Assembly: GCF_009797935.1 (NCBI RefSeq)
Contig: NZ_VOLC01000023.1
Location: 1 to 64,000 of the forward strand
Length of the DNA stretch: 64,000 nucleotides
Direction of reading: 5' to 3'
Origin: Lunatibacter salilacus
GTDB taxonomy: Bacteria > Bacteroidota > Bacteroidia > Cytophagales > Cyclobacteriaceae
Positions 45,359 through 53,501 of this stretch are shown in pieces (positions within the stretch are counted from its first letter, which is position 1; each line of letters opens with the position of its first letter). The translations under genes and the position numbers were made by a program. The notes beneath the pieces were generated by a model. It searched no databases, was not told the DNA's origin, and saw only the letters and a program-made list of their open reading frames with translations.

Positions 45359-45560
45359 GACTTTACTGTTTAAGGTTTTAAATTTGATTATGCCCAAGAA
45401 TTAGGGGGCTGCCAGGGACACCCAAGCCAAGGGCCGGGCTAAAAAATTGCGGAAGGCTTCCTCTGGAAAGCCCAATTTTTTTGAACGGGCGAAGCCTACC
45501 CTTTGCGGGTGTACCGAAGACCCCATCTTTGCATGTATCATAATTCACAACCGGGAATAG
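45359..45560 (-). other. Conserved structured leader upstream of the small gene (copy 2)
   Basis: Same content as copy 1 at 40367-40562: palindromic blocks and a short frame (MIHAKMGSSVHPQRV...) that ends with a stop before the small gene. Substitutions between copies are mostly single bases and preserve several of the complementary segments, which favours a structured RNA. Confidence 0.4.
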
Positions 45561-45904
45561 GATAAGTCCATGAAACTGGAAAGCTGGAATCGGAAAAGAA
45601 CTAGGTTAGATTGACAATACCGGAAAGTATCCAACATATTGACATAAAGGAGAAAGTAACCCAACGGACTCCGTGGTAAATCCGATTTGGCAGAAGTACG
45701 AGTGAAGATAAAAATGGAAGCCTATGCCCAGTCTAACGCATGCGTGTGCAAAAACTATGGTGAAAGAAATTGTGGTAGCTCGTAACCAAGAGAAAAAGTG
45801 AAAGCATCACCTTTACAACTTTTTCCCTAATTTTAGTAGCTGTTTTTACCCTAATTTCAATTTTTCGGAAATGTTATTTGATTGATGTCTAGTTTTTATA
45901 GCCA
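45561..45904. other. Unassigned intergenic region
   Basis: No convincing protein frame. The plus strand has a sequence with many short complementary patches (around 45640-45780), which could belong to a decayed structured RNA. No known RNA family is identified. Confidence 0.25.
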
Positions 45905-46648
45905 TTATTCAGGTTGAACCCATGAGTTAATTTGATTGGCTATCTTATTCATCAATTCTGCAGATACCGATGTACTCAACTGTCTTGTACTAATGACCAA
46001 CTTATTTGTATTTGAACCTTTAAAAGTGATAAACTTATTGCCTCGCATAGATTGGCTTCTGTCTACCTCCTGAACATCAAAAATATCCTCGATTTGATGA
46101 ACATGTAGGTATCCTCCGGCGGCAACAATTATTACATCAAAATTTTGATAAAACTTATTGTTTTTTAAGAAGTCAAGTCTAGGGCCAATTTCTATGTTAC
46201 TTATGCCAGGAGAATTTTTGGAAGGAATAGTATTTAGTTCCGTAATAAAGAAATTATGAAAAAAATGATTATTCTCATTAACATGCATTTCTGCAGAAAT
46301 TAAATTGCAGAGCCGTTGGTATTGATTCCAAGTTGATCCACCCGATTTTTTATACTTGTTATCATAGGGGAAAAGCGGATTAAAATCCAATAATTGCCCG
46401 GATTCAATAATATTTTTCCACTGTAATGGGTTTTCTACAGATTCCTGCTTAAATATGTGTTTTGTTTCTGTGTCAAATGGATCTATGGCCAGTTCCTTTC
46501 CGATCACCAGAATTTTGGCATTGGGATTTCCCTTCCCAATGTAGTAAGGGTTGGGCGAAGTTTCTTTACTGTTGGATTTGTAAAATTCCTCGGATTTTTC
46601 AGCCGCCAATTGTACAAGATCCTCGAATTCTTTGGAATATTTTTCCAT
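45905..46648 (-). CDS. Uracil-DNA glycosylase-like superfamily protein
   Basis: This 247-aa protein resembles the UDG-like fold found in some defence or repair proteins. The N-terminal core has YYIGKGNPNAKILVIGKELAIDPFD, similar to motif A of the superfamily (GxxPG/D). The C-terminal VISTRQLSTSV is near the position where the second UDG motif (HPSP) would stand, although it is not the classical sequence. Residues FDVIIVAAGGYLHVHQIEDIF fit the central strand. Substrate and activity are unproven. It lies alone on the minus strand inside the accessory region, next to a SRAP gene. Confidence 0.45.
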   Translation of the reverse strand: MEKYSKEFEDLVQLAAEKSEEFYKSNSKETSPNPYYIGKGNPNAKILVIGKELAIDPFDTETKHIFKQESVENPLQWKNIIESGQLLDFNPLFPYDNKYKKSGGSTWNQYQRLCNLISAEMHVNENNHFFHNFFITELNTIPSKNSPGISNIEIGPRLDFLKNNKFYQNFDVIIVAAGGYLHVHQIEDIFDVQEVDRSQSMRGNKFITFKGSNTNKLVISTRQLSTSVSAELMNKIANQINSWVQPE

Positions 46649-47155
46649 ATTTTAGTGGTATGAGAAATTGAAAAAAAATCTATTCTATTTTAAACGTTAA
46701 AATGCCTTATTGGAAAAAGCTTGAACTATTTTTTTGTTTACAATGATAGCAAATTAAAAATAGCAAACCTATTGCTGCATTCAAAAGATGATTTTATAGG
46801 CTTATTAGTACTCCGTTTCTCTGCTAAAGGAATGTACTTATCTTGTAAAATTTATTGGTATGCAACTGTTGCCGATTTAGATATCTGGTTGCCACCTATT
46901 CTATATTTCTTATAATTGGGGGATTCCCAAACGACGGCTTTAACGTAAATATTCTATGATTCTGGCTCTTATCAATTGGAAGTAAATTTTGTTCTCCCCC
47001 CTTTCATAAATAGGGGGGAGACATGGAGATTAATGACTGGCGCTGGGGGCAGCCACAACCCCTTCATTATCGTGCAATTGGAACGACGCAGCCTGTTCCT
47101 GAGGAATATTCTTCCTGACCCTATTGGATAGAATCAGCCATATTCTATTTTTGAG
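46649..47155. other. Intergenic region with hairpin
   Basis: A perfect hairpin (CTCCCCCCT at 46994-47002 with AGGGGGGAG at 47012-47020) is the only structure I see. The short plus-strand frame at 46721-46915 has no protein features. From 47156 the direct repeat described below begins. Confidence 0.4.
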
Positions 47156-47489
47156 CTTAGGGATAGAAATGGAAATCCTTTTTTCGGGAAGGAAGCGGGA
47201 GGAAAAAGATTGGAATGGAAACGAAGTGGTAGCCCGATCCATAGGGGAAGCCCCACTTTGGTTCTTTTTATAACGAGCTTAGTTTTATTATTTATGCAAC
47301 CGGAACAACCTACTCCGCAACCGGATCCAAGATTTCCGGGTAGTTGTTTGCTGGCTTGTTTACCTCGGAAGAGATTTCGTATGCTTTCATTGCATCAGCC
47401 GGATATGCGTTTAACAATTTAAGCAGATCTTTGGGATTTTGATCGGGATCTAACCATAGTTTTTCCTCTTCGGAGGTCAGAATTACCGG
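47156..47489. repeat. 335-bp direct repeat, copy 1
   Basis: It covers the 3' end of the SRAP gene (from 47310) and about 150 bp beyond it. The second copy is at 48660-48994 in the same orientation with scattered substitutions. The non-coding part has a hairpin built on GTGG...CCCAC with CGGGAGG and GGGGAAGCCCC stretches, conserved between copies. Confidence 0.85.
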
Positions 47490-47984
47490 CATCCTATCAT
47501 GGATTTTCTCCATAAGCGCATTTGGGGCGGTAGTGATAATGGCAAAGGAATTGTAAATTTCTCCCTCGGGATCTTTCCAGCTTGACCAAAGCCCAGCGAA
47601 AAAGAAGACTTCCCTTTCAGGAAGGTAAATCCTAAACGGCTGCTTTTCCTTACCATCCTTCTTCCACTCAAAAAAACTGTCAGCAAGTACCAGGCATCTT
47701 TTGTTGTTTATCAACAAAGGTTTAAATGAGGGTTTTTCGATTATGGTCTCGGAACGTGCATTGATCATTTTGTACCCGACTTTTTTATCTTTTGCCCAAT
47801 GTGGCACCAAACCAAAATGAAAGACATCTATCAGATCGGGCTTATCCGAGGTAACAACAGGAGCCAATTGGGAAGGAGCAATATTAAAGGATGGCTTCCA
47901 ATTTATAGCTCGGTCTGACAATGTCAACTTCAGTTGGTCTTCAACTTTCTTGAGATCCAGTTTTTGGGAATATCTGCCGCACAT
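47310..47984 (-). CDS. SOS-response-associated peptidase (SRAP/HMCES family)
   Basis: This 224-aa protein covalently captures abasic sites in single-stranded DNA through Cys2 (MCGRYSQK, with Met1 removed). NIAPSQLAPVV and the segment NARSETIIEKPSFKPLLINNKRCLVLADSFFEW, the catalytic region with conserved Asn, Arg and Glu, are complete, and MPVILTSEEEKLWLD closes the fold. It shields AP sites at stalled forks and is often SOS-induced. Its 3' end is repeated 1.4 kb further along. Confidence 0.95.
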   Translation of the reverse strand: MCGRYSQKLDLKKVEDQLKLTLSDRAINWKPSFNIAPSQLAPVVTSDKPDLIDVFHFGLVPHWAKDKKVGYKMINARSETIIEKPSFKPLLINNKRCLVLADSFFEWKKDGKEKQPFRIYLPEREVFFFAGLWSSWKDPEGEIYNSFAIITTAPNALMEKIHDRMPVILTSEEEKLWLDPDQNPKDLLKLLNAYPADAMKAYEISSEVNKPANNYPEILDPVAE

Positions 47985-48214
47985 GGTTTCTCTAGTTTTG
48001 GTACAGGTTAGAATTCTTTAAATGGGCCTTGGTTTTTTCCCGGATCACCTCCATTTAAATCAGCTAATTCCTTTAATTGATAAGATAATTAGGTACGAAT
48101 ACAAGCATGTCAGAATTGTGCTAGAAAAAATCGATGGAGAATATTTAAATACTACAGGGTTATTATGCCATTAATTAGATAAAAATCAATTTCAAATATT
48201 ACATATATTTAGCC

Positions 48215-48646
48215 ATGGGAAAAATTCGATCTATTGAACTGAGAAATTTTGGTCTATTAAAGGTCGTCGATGAAGAAGAAGAATCATCAACAGCCAGTCC
48301 TACTGGTTACTTTTTACGTCCGGGGAAAATCAACTTTCTTGAAACCACAAACAGAATTGTTGGAAATAAAGGGGTCAGGTTTGGAATCGAGTATTTTATC
48401 ATAGGAAAAAGTGATCAGGAAGAAAGTGTGGAATTTACCTGCAAAATAACGCACCCTCCGATGACGAAACCCAAAACGAACAAACAACAGAGCCATATTG
48501 AAGAAACCAAACTCAATTATACCAATCTAGTCAGCAACGATTACTACGCATTTGAGTATGACTGGGAAATCGTTCAGGGACAATGGGTTTTTGAACTTAT
48601 GGAGGGCTCAAATCTATTGTTTAAAAAATCTTTTGAGGTCGTTTAA
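48215..48646 (+). CDS. DUF3859-like protein
   Basis: This 143-aa protein matches the general pattern of DUF3859: after a first strand (IRSIELRNFGLLKV) comes the stretch FLETTNRIVGNKGVRFGIEYFIIGK, and the last strands are YAFEYDWEIVQGQWVFELMEGSNLLFKKSFEVV. The fold is probably a beta-sandwich. Its function is unknown. It lies between the two copies of the 335-bp repeat, so it is part of the segment that could be lost by recombination. Confidence 0.55.
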   Translation: MGKIRSIELRNFGLLKVVDEEEESSTASPTGYFLRPGKINFLETTNRIVGNKGVRFGIEYFIIGKSDQEESVEFTCKITHPPMTKPKTNKQQSHIEETKLNYTNLVSNDYYAFEYDWEIVQGQWVFELMEGSNLLFKKSFEVV

Positions 48647-48659
48647 GTCCTATTACTGG

Positions 48660-48994
48660 CTTAGGGATAGAAATGTAAATCCTTTTTTCAGGAGGGTAGC
48701 GGGAGGAAAAAGATTGGAATGGAAACGAAGTGGTAGCCCGACCCACAGGGGAAGCCCCAATTTCGTTCTTTTTAATAACAAGCATAACTTTAATATTTAT
48801 GCAATCGAAACAATCTACCCCGAAACCGGATCCAAGATTTCCGGCTAGTTGTTTGCGGGTTTGTTAACCTCGGTAGAGATTTCGTATGCTTTCAATGCGT
48901 CAGCCTGATATGCGTTTAACAATTTAAGCAGATCTTTGGGATTTTGATCGAGATCCAACCATGTTTTTTATTCTTCAGTGGTCAGAATTTCAGG
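48660..48994. repeat. 335-bp direct repeat, copy 2
   Basis: Matches 47156-47489. The coding part is a truncated 3' fragment of the SRAP gene without its catalytic N-terminus. Confidence 0.85.
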
Positions 48995-48996
48995 AA
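48837..48996 (-). pseudogene. 3' fragment of a SRAP gene
   Basis: About 50 codons on the minus strand are similar to the end of the SRAP gene, including DLLKLLNAYQADALKAYEIS. Stops and substitutions are present and no start is possible. It is the coding part of repeat copy 2. Confidence 0.75.
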
Positions 48997-49049
48997 TATC
49001 CACCCAAGATAGGTTTTTAATAAATAAACCCGAAACGGATTTATTTTTC

Positions 49050-49057
49050 TATTTTTG
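49050..49057 (+). promoter_or_regulatory. TAnnTTTG promoter box of the ImmA/IrrE-PIN pair
   Basis: TATTTTTG fits the -7 consensus and lies 29 bp upstream of the TTG I propose as start. It is just downstream of the SRAP fragment. Confidence 0.5.
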
Positions 49058-49085
49058 CGTTTCACGGTATATTTACTTTCAAGCA

Positions 49086-50246
49086 TTGAACACTACTCCA
49101 TACAATAAGGCCCGAATAGAACAACTTATCCGTCAGTTTCGATTGGATAAGGAGGAGTTTTTGGATTTAATGAGTGAGGGGTTAAAAAACAAGCTTACTT
49201 GGGAGGATGTCTTTAAAGAGGAAATCCAACTCAGTCATTTGAAGCGGATCGATAGAATTTTTAGCAAAGGTCTTTCTTATTACCTGGATCCAAATCCACC
49301 TATTCAGTCGAAAGAATCAAGCATTTTTTATAGGAAAGAAAAGTTTGGGACAGATCTCAACCTTGCCTCCAAAAAAATAGTCAGTCAATTTGAAGAATTG
49401 AAACTTTCCCTATCAGGTTTGGCCAAACTTTCTGACGTTAAAATGGAAAGGGCATTGCCTATTTACTTGGTCAGTCAGGACGCAAATGCAATCGCCAAGG
49501 AAGTTCGTGGAATGCTTTATCCAACCTTTAGAAAAGATCCCAAGAAATTTTTAGAAGCATTGATCGGTAAGTTGGCAGACTCGAATATTCTGGTATTTGA
49601 ATTTGTAGAACACCCTTCTTTAAAGGAAAAAAGTAATATCGATGGATTCTTCCTCCAGCCGAATGTAATTGTCTTAAGAAGAAACCAAGATTACTTCAAA
49701 AGGGAAATCTTTACACTGGCCCATGAACTGGGGCATTTCCTGCTCAATAAGGAGGAAGTGGAATCCATGGATTACGACAAACTTGCGACTGGTACAAGCA
49801 CTAAAATAGAGTCTTGGTGCAATAAGTTCGCTTTTGCTTTTTTGGCAGGTGATCTAATGAATGATCTTGACAATTTTCCGGAGATCAGCACCTCAACTGA
49901 TTATTCCTTTGAGGAGATAAAATCTATATCAGACAGAACTCATCTAAGTTTTACGGCTATTCTTACGTACATGGTGAAAACGAAAAAGATGACTGGAGCG
50001 GTTTATGGATTCATGAGAAAGGAGCAGGAAGAAAGCATTCAGGCAAAGAAAGATCTGGAAAGGAAAAAAAGAGAATTGGAAAAGGAAATGGGTAAAAAAA
50101 CGATGGGAGTCCAAGCCAAACCGATTCAATCCCCATTATTCGTGTCAGCTATCCAAACTGCTTTTTATGATGGTGTTATCAATGAATATGAACTCTGCAA
50201 AGCGCTTCATCTAAAGCCTGAACAACTCGAAAAATACCTGAGATGA
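49086..50246 (+). CDS. ImmA/IrrE-family metallopeptidase
   Basis: I start at the TTG at 49086 (LNTTPYNKARIEQLI, read as Met): it follows a TAnnTTTG box, and the 36 codons upstream of it in the same frame derive from the SRAP-fragment junction. The resulting 386-aa protein carries the zinc motif HELGH (residues 213-217) with a downstream acidic region (KEEVESM). ImmA/IrrE enzymes cleave repressors, releasing SOS-independent responses. The N-terminal region (residues 1-200) is not a classical HTH. A charged helical stretch (QEESIQAKKDLERKKRELEKEMGKK) near residue 325 looks coiled. It overlaps the PIN-like gene by 4 bp (ATGA). Confidence 0.85.
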   Translation: MNTTPYNKARIEQLIRQFRLDKEEFLDLMSEGLKNKLTWEDVFKEEIQLSHLKRIDRIFSKGLSYYLDPNPPIQSKESSIFYRKEKFGTDLNLASKKIVSQFEELKLSLSGLAKLSDVKMERALPIYLVSQDANAIAKEVRGMLYPTFRKDPKKFLEALIGKLADSNILVFEFVEHPSLKEKSNIDGFFLQPNVIVLRRNQDYFKREIFTLAHELGHFLLNKEEVESMDYDKLATGTSTKIESWCNKFAFAFLAGDLMNDLDNFPEISTSTDYSFEEIKSISDRTHLSFTAILTYMVKTKKMTGAVYGFMRKEQEESIQAKKDLERKKRELEKEMGKKTMGVQAKPIQSPLFVSAIQTAFYDGVINEYELCKALHLKPEQLEKYLR

Positions 50247-50830
50247 AAGCAGTAATCGATACCAGTTCTTTATTGAGTTTGGTACGGTACTATCTGCCGT
50301 TTGATAAGAAGGGTATTCTACTTGAAGTGATCAAACGAAAAATTCAGCATAGAGACCTTATTATTATAGATGCAGTTTATGAGGAAAGTAAATTCGTTTC
50401 TCAGAAAATCATCTCAAAACATCTACACTTTTTATTTGACAAAGAATTCTTGAAAGAATATAAGGTCATTGTAAAGACAGACGAATTGATCCCTGTTTCT
50501 CCGGTGAAATTTTTAAATATGGTCAAAAACCAATTCGTTGCTGTTCCATCACAGTTTCGGAAATTAAGTGAAGCGGAATTTGAAGTTCAGAAAAACCGCT
50601 TTATGGAATCTGCCGACGCAAAGCTGATTATGTACTGTCAACACTTAATGGGCCACAATGTAGAAGAAGAAATTTACTTGGTTACAGAAGAGACGACTGC
50701 GGCCAATGATTTAAAACTCTTTAAAAAGATCCCTGCCATATGTGATATCCTCGGGATTCCGGTGATTACTCTTCCAAATCTTCTGGAAAAATATCCAGAG
50801 GTTGATTTGGGATTTAACAGCAAAAATTAA
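50243..50830 (+). CDS. PIN-like protein, DUF4411-like
   Basis: This 195-aa protein resembles the DUF4411 group of PIN-domain nucleases. The first strand VIDTSSLLSLV bears the conserved Asp6 expected for metal binding. SADAKLIMYCQHLMGHNVE and YLVTEETTAANDLKLFKKIPAICDIL, the latter typical of DUF4411, follow. It overlaps the ImmA/IrrE gene by 4 bp. A pair of ImmA/IrrE and PIN proteins is a plausible toxin-antitoxin-like unit in which the protease controls the nuclease; this is inferred, not shown. Confidence 0.65.
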   Translation: MKAVIDTSSLLSLVRYYLPFDKKGILLEVIKRKIQHRDLIIIDAVYEESKFVSQKIISKHLHFLFDKEFLKEYKVIVKTDELIPVSPVKFLNMVKNQFVAVPSQFRKLSEAEFEVQKNRFMESADAKLIMYCQHLMGHNVEEEIYLVTEETTAANDLKLFKKIPAICDILGIPVITLPNLLEKYPEVDLGFNSKN

Positions 50831-50870
50831 TTCGTAGTTTATACATGCTTGTACTAGAAGGTTATCTTCC

Positions 50871-51926
50871 TTAAATAACCAGGTTTTCCTTCCTAAACTC
50901 TGCTAACTTCTGATTCTTCAACGCTGCTGCTTTGCTGATACTAATAAATTCTTCTGCCAGTGCCCTAAATAAGAGTTGGGAAAACCGATTCGAGTGCTCA
51001 ACGCCTTCATAAGCTACAGGCTCATTGACCCGGAATCCCAATTGATTGAAAACAATATAAAATTGTTTGAGGTAATTTTCGGAAATCAACCCCAGATTTT
51101 TGGCCCGATACACCAAGGCTTGCATGGAAATACCATACTGTTGTTTGATGGCACCTAATTCATTCATCGACAGTTTGTTTCTTTTACCGCCTAATTCTTT
51201 TCTTAAAGTTTTCTCGGGGATTAAAATAGCAGATGCAAAAGCATGGCAGAATTTTTCCTTTTGCTTGTCTTCATATCCATTGACATCAAGGAGAAGGTGC
51301 CCTAATTCATGTAAAGCAGTGAATCGCTTTCGATCAATCTTGTGCTCAAATATGGCTTTGTTAAGTACAATTAAAGGAATGTCTTTCCCATTCACCCAGG
51401 TAGCAAAACCATCAAAAGACTCCTCCGAATCAATCTCAATCACCTTTACATGGTGATCTTCCAAAAGTTCGATTACATTGGAAACGGCATCGCTGCCCAG
51501 TCCCCATGCCTCTCTTAATGCTTCGGCAGCTTTTTCAATATCCCTTAAAGAATTTATTGCCATGCCGTCAAGCGGATTATGCAATTTGGTTTCTATCCCC
51601 AATATTTCCTCCAACTCGATATAGCGGCTTAATTTATTTTTAGCTATTTCTACAATCCTATTTTTCTCTTTGGCAGGGTATGAATCCAATTTTCTAAATT
51701 CTATTTCACCAAACTCAATCACAGTATCGGTATGGAAATAATCCGGCCTGACATGCAGGGCATCTGCCAATATGCCAATCATTTCAGCATCCGGCACTAC
51801 TTGTCCCTGCTCATATTTGCTTAAAGCCTGTTTGGTAACAAAATTATTAATGCGGTCTGCCAAACCTTGTAAGGATAAGCCATTCATCAAACGGGCAGAT
51901 TTGAGACGTTCGGCTATGTATTTCAT
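50871..51926 (-). CDS. XRE-family regulator fused to ImmA/IrrE metallopeptidase
   Basis: This 351-aa protein has an N-terminal helix-turn-helix of the XRE type (residues 4-62, LKSARLMNGLSLQGLADRIN then ALSKYEQGQVVPDAE) followed by a peptidase domain with HELGH at 206-210. It combines DNA binding and protease in one chain, the usual phage-like repressor regulator. It is convergent with the PIN-like gene. A 37-bp palindrome 55 bp upstream is probably its own operator. Confidence 0.92.
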   Translation of the reverse strand: MKYIAERLKSARLMNGLSLQGLADRINNFVTKQALSKYEQGQVVPDAEMIGILADALHVRPDYFHTDTVIEFGEIEFRKLDSYPAKEKNRIVEIAKNKLSRYIELEEILGIETKLHNPLDGMAINSLRDIEKAAEALREAWGLGSDAVSNVIELLEDHHVKVIEIDSEESFDGFATWVNGKDIPLIVLNKAIFEHKIDRKRFTALHELGHLLLDVNGYEDKQKEKFCHAFASAILIPEKTLRKELGGKRNKLSMNELGAIKQQYGISMQALVYRAKNLGLISENYLKQFYIVFNQLGFRVNEPVAYEGVEHSNRFSQLLFRALAEEFISISKAAALKNQKLAEFRKENLVI

Positions 51927-51964
51927 CGTGCTTGAAATGTTAAGTTCATGTGATAGATTTAACT

Positions 51965-51972
51965 CAAATGTA
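51965..51972 (-). promoter_or_regulatory. TAnnTTTG box of the XRE-ImmA gene
   Basis: TACATTTG read on the minus strand fits the Bacteroidetes -7 element and lies 39 bp upstream of the start codon. It is flanked upstream by the palindrome at 51981-52017. Confidence 0.55.
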
Positions 51973-51980
51973 CGCTATTA

Positions 51981-52017
51981 GTTGACATTTATATAAATTA
52001 ATTATATAAATGTCAAC
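51981..52017. promoter_or_regulatory. 37-bp palindromic operator of the XRE-ImmA gene
   Basis: GTTGACATTTATATAA and TTATATAAATGTCAAC, 16 bp each and perfectly complementary, flank a 5-nt centre (ATTAA). It lies just upstream of the -7 box, where it would block RNA polymerase. It is probably bound by the XRE domain encoded by the gene. Adjacent sequence shows no second copy. Confidence 0.7.
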
Positions 52018-52193
52018 CTTTTATGGTAAAAAATAATAGACATTTAGAAACTAGAATACAACTATTATAACTCATTTTCAATAAATTAAGAGAAATTTCT
52101 AGAAATTGAATTTAAATTGACAAGCTGAAAATTTATTTGATATTTGTTAAATGAAACTGGATTGGTAAAGAAGGAAATAATACAACCAACTAG

Positions 52194-52401
52194 CGCATAA
52201 TTAAGAAGGGTCAAGGTAAAGAACTGATTATTAGTTTAAAAACCAAAATCTGGCCTTTTGACGAGGAGAGGTTCTGGAAAATCGCAAGTGTCCTAACAAA
52301 AAACGAACTACATTATAATCGATCGTATTTTGATAATGATTTTCTTCCGGACATTCGCAAGATATATTTGTTGTGTTTTGGGTGGTATTTTGTACCTTTA
52401 T
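52194..52401 (+). pseudogene. Short gene relic or unstarted frame
   Basis: From 52194 a plus-strand frame of 68 codons without ATG reads RIIKKGQGKELIISLKTKIW then FDEERFWKIASVLTKNELHY, ending at TAG. It is denser in charged and aromatic residues than random sequence, suggesting a decayed gene. No family is recognised. Confidence 0.3.
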
Positions 52402-52459
52402 AGTTATATGTTTTAAAAGCTTAAAGTAAGCTTGTTTTATATGGAAAACAGGCTTATTT

Positions 52460-52484
52460 AAAACAGAAGAGCTGTTTTTTTTTT
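52460..52484 (+). terminator. Short terminator-like hairpin
   Basis: AAAACAG (52460-52466), loop AAGAG, CTGTTTT (52472-52478), then TTTTTT. The stem is 7 bp, so it is a moderate candidate. Confidence 0.5.
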
Positions 52485-52844
52485 AACTCAACGGCATTGG
52501 TAGCCAATCCTGATATCGTTGAACTCAGCTGGTTTGCCAAAACATTAATGTTTTAAATGATGCCTTTGATTTAGTTTGAAAGGTGAAGAAAAGGTAAAGT
52601 TCGAAAAACTGCAGAAGGATATCTAGGTGAATGAGAGATTGATAAGCTATTTAAAAAAAATACTGAGGGTCATCTTATAAATAAATTCAATAAAGGTCGG
52701 CTAAACATATTTCAAAAATTTATAGATAACAAGTTCCATTTATTAAGAAAACTCACTGAAGTCAAAAAAATGTGATGTATAAAGAGATTCGGTTTAAGAA
52801 AGGATATGATAATAAGATAAATTTAAAATTTAGATTGAATTTTT

Positions 52845-53336
52845 ATGTCAGAAAATAGAAGCGGTAAAGAACTAATTGAGGAGGCACTCAATTTGGTATT
52901 GGGTGGTGGTGATGACAAACTGGCTCTTGCAATTATTAAGCTAAAAAAAGCAAGAGATATGCATAACTTTTCTTCAGATTATTCAAAAGTTCATGTAGAA
53001 CTTTATATTAGGTTTATAGAAAAAATTTTGGGATTGAATTCTACAAATGAAAAGATATCAAAATATTTTATTGAAGGATTAACAGATACTACTTATCTTA
53101 GAAACGGCCAAACTTGGGACGAAGTTAACCTTGATAGACTGGAGTCAGATGGTAAAAAAATTCGTAATTTAACTATAGCATCAGGAAAAAGAGATTTTTT
53201 GGAAAATGACATGGTTGAAAACTGGCTGAAGTCTTTAAAGTATGATGCGCTGGTAAGGCAAATAAAAGATTGGGAAGATGAAGATAAAGCATACAAAGAG
53301 AAGCTAAATAAGGTTAAGGAAATTATTGGAGAATAA
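52845..53336 (+). CDS. Hypothetical helical protein
   Basis: This 163-aa protein is mostly helical and charged, with ELIEEALNLVLGGGDDKLALAIIKLKKARDMHNF at the N-terminus and many lysine-glutamate pairs (DEDKAYKEKLNKVKEIIGE) at the end. I do not recognise a family and see no motif. Codon use looks like its neighbours. It is the only plus-strand gene close to the McrBC operon, convergent to it. Confidence 0.55.
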   Translation: MSENRSGKELIEEALNLVLGGGDDKLALAIIKLKKARDMHNFSSDYSKVHVELYIRFIEKILGLNSTNEKISKYFIEGLTDTTYLRNGQTWDEVNLDRLESDGKKIRNLTIASGKRDFLENDMVENWLKSLKYDALVRQIKDWEDEDKAYKEKLNKVKEIIGE

Positions 53337-53501
53337 CATTAAAAAAGACGATATTCTGGGATTTGATTTTCGGATTTGTATTCAATGTTTTTGTTAAAAT
53401 CTTTAGAATTTTGACTATCAGATTTCTATAACTTTTATCTTTATCCCAAAGAGAATTTACTTTTTGCAAACCTTTGAAAGAGGATCTATAAATAGGGGAA
53501 T
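53337..53501. other. Short intergenic gap
   Basis: AT-rich, no frame or repeat visible. It separates the convergent gene at 52845 from the AAG-like gene and would contain the 3' end of the McrBC operon. Confidence 0.4.

Larger units (their letters stand above)
45076..45560 (-). repeat. Direct-repeat module copy 2 (intact)
   Basis: The block from the terminator at 45077 through the small gene and its leader to about 45560 matches 40002-40562. The pair flanks a 4.5-kb segment with the GLPGLI and TonB-type genes and could recombine to delete it. Confidence 0.85.
51927..52844. other. Long gap with palindrome, gene relic and hairpin terminator
   Basis: Besides the operator and promoter at the left end, it contains a minor plus-strand frame at 52194-52401 (separate entry). 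It also holds a hairpin AAAACAG-AAGAG-CTGTTTT (52460-52478) followed by six T, which would act as a plus-strand terminator. Nothing else is recognisable up to 52844. Confidence 0.5.

Noticed and set aside
45561-45904. Group II intron fragment
   Set aside because: No domain V or VI pattern and no reverse transcriptase gene nearby; evidence too weak to call.
46721-46915. Plus-strand frame of 64 codons
   Set aside because: No recognisable features and composition like random AT-rich sequence.
47210-47422. Plus-strand frame starting MEWKRSGSPIHRGSPT
   Set aside because: It runs antisense to the SRAP gene and through a hairpin repeat; likely chance.
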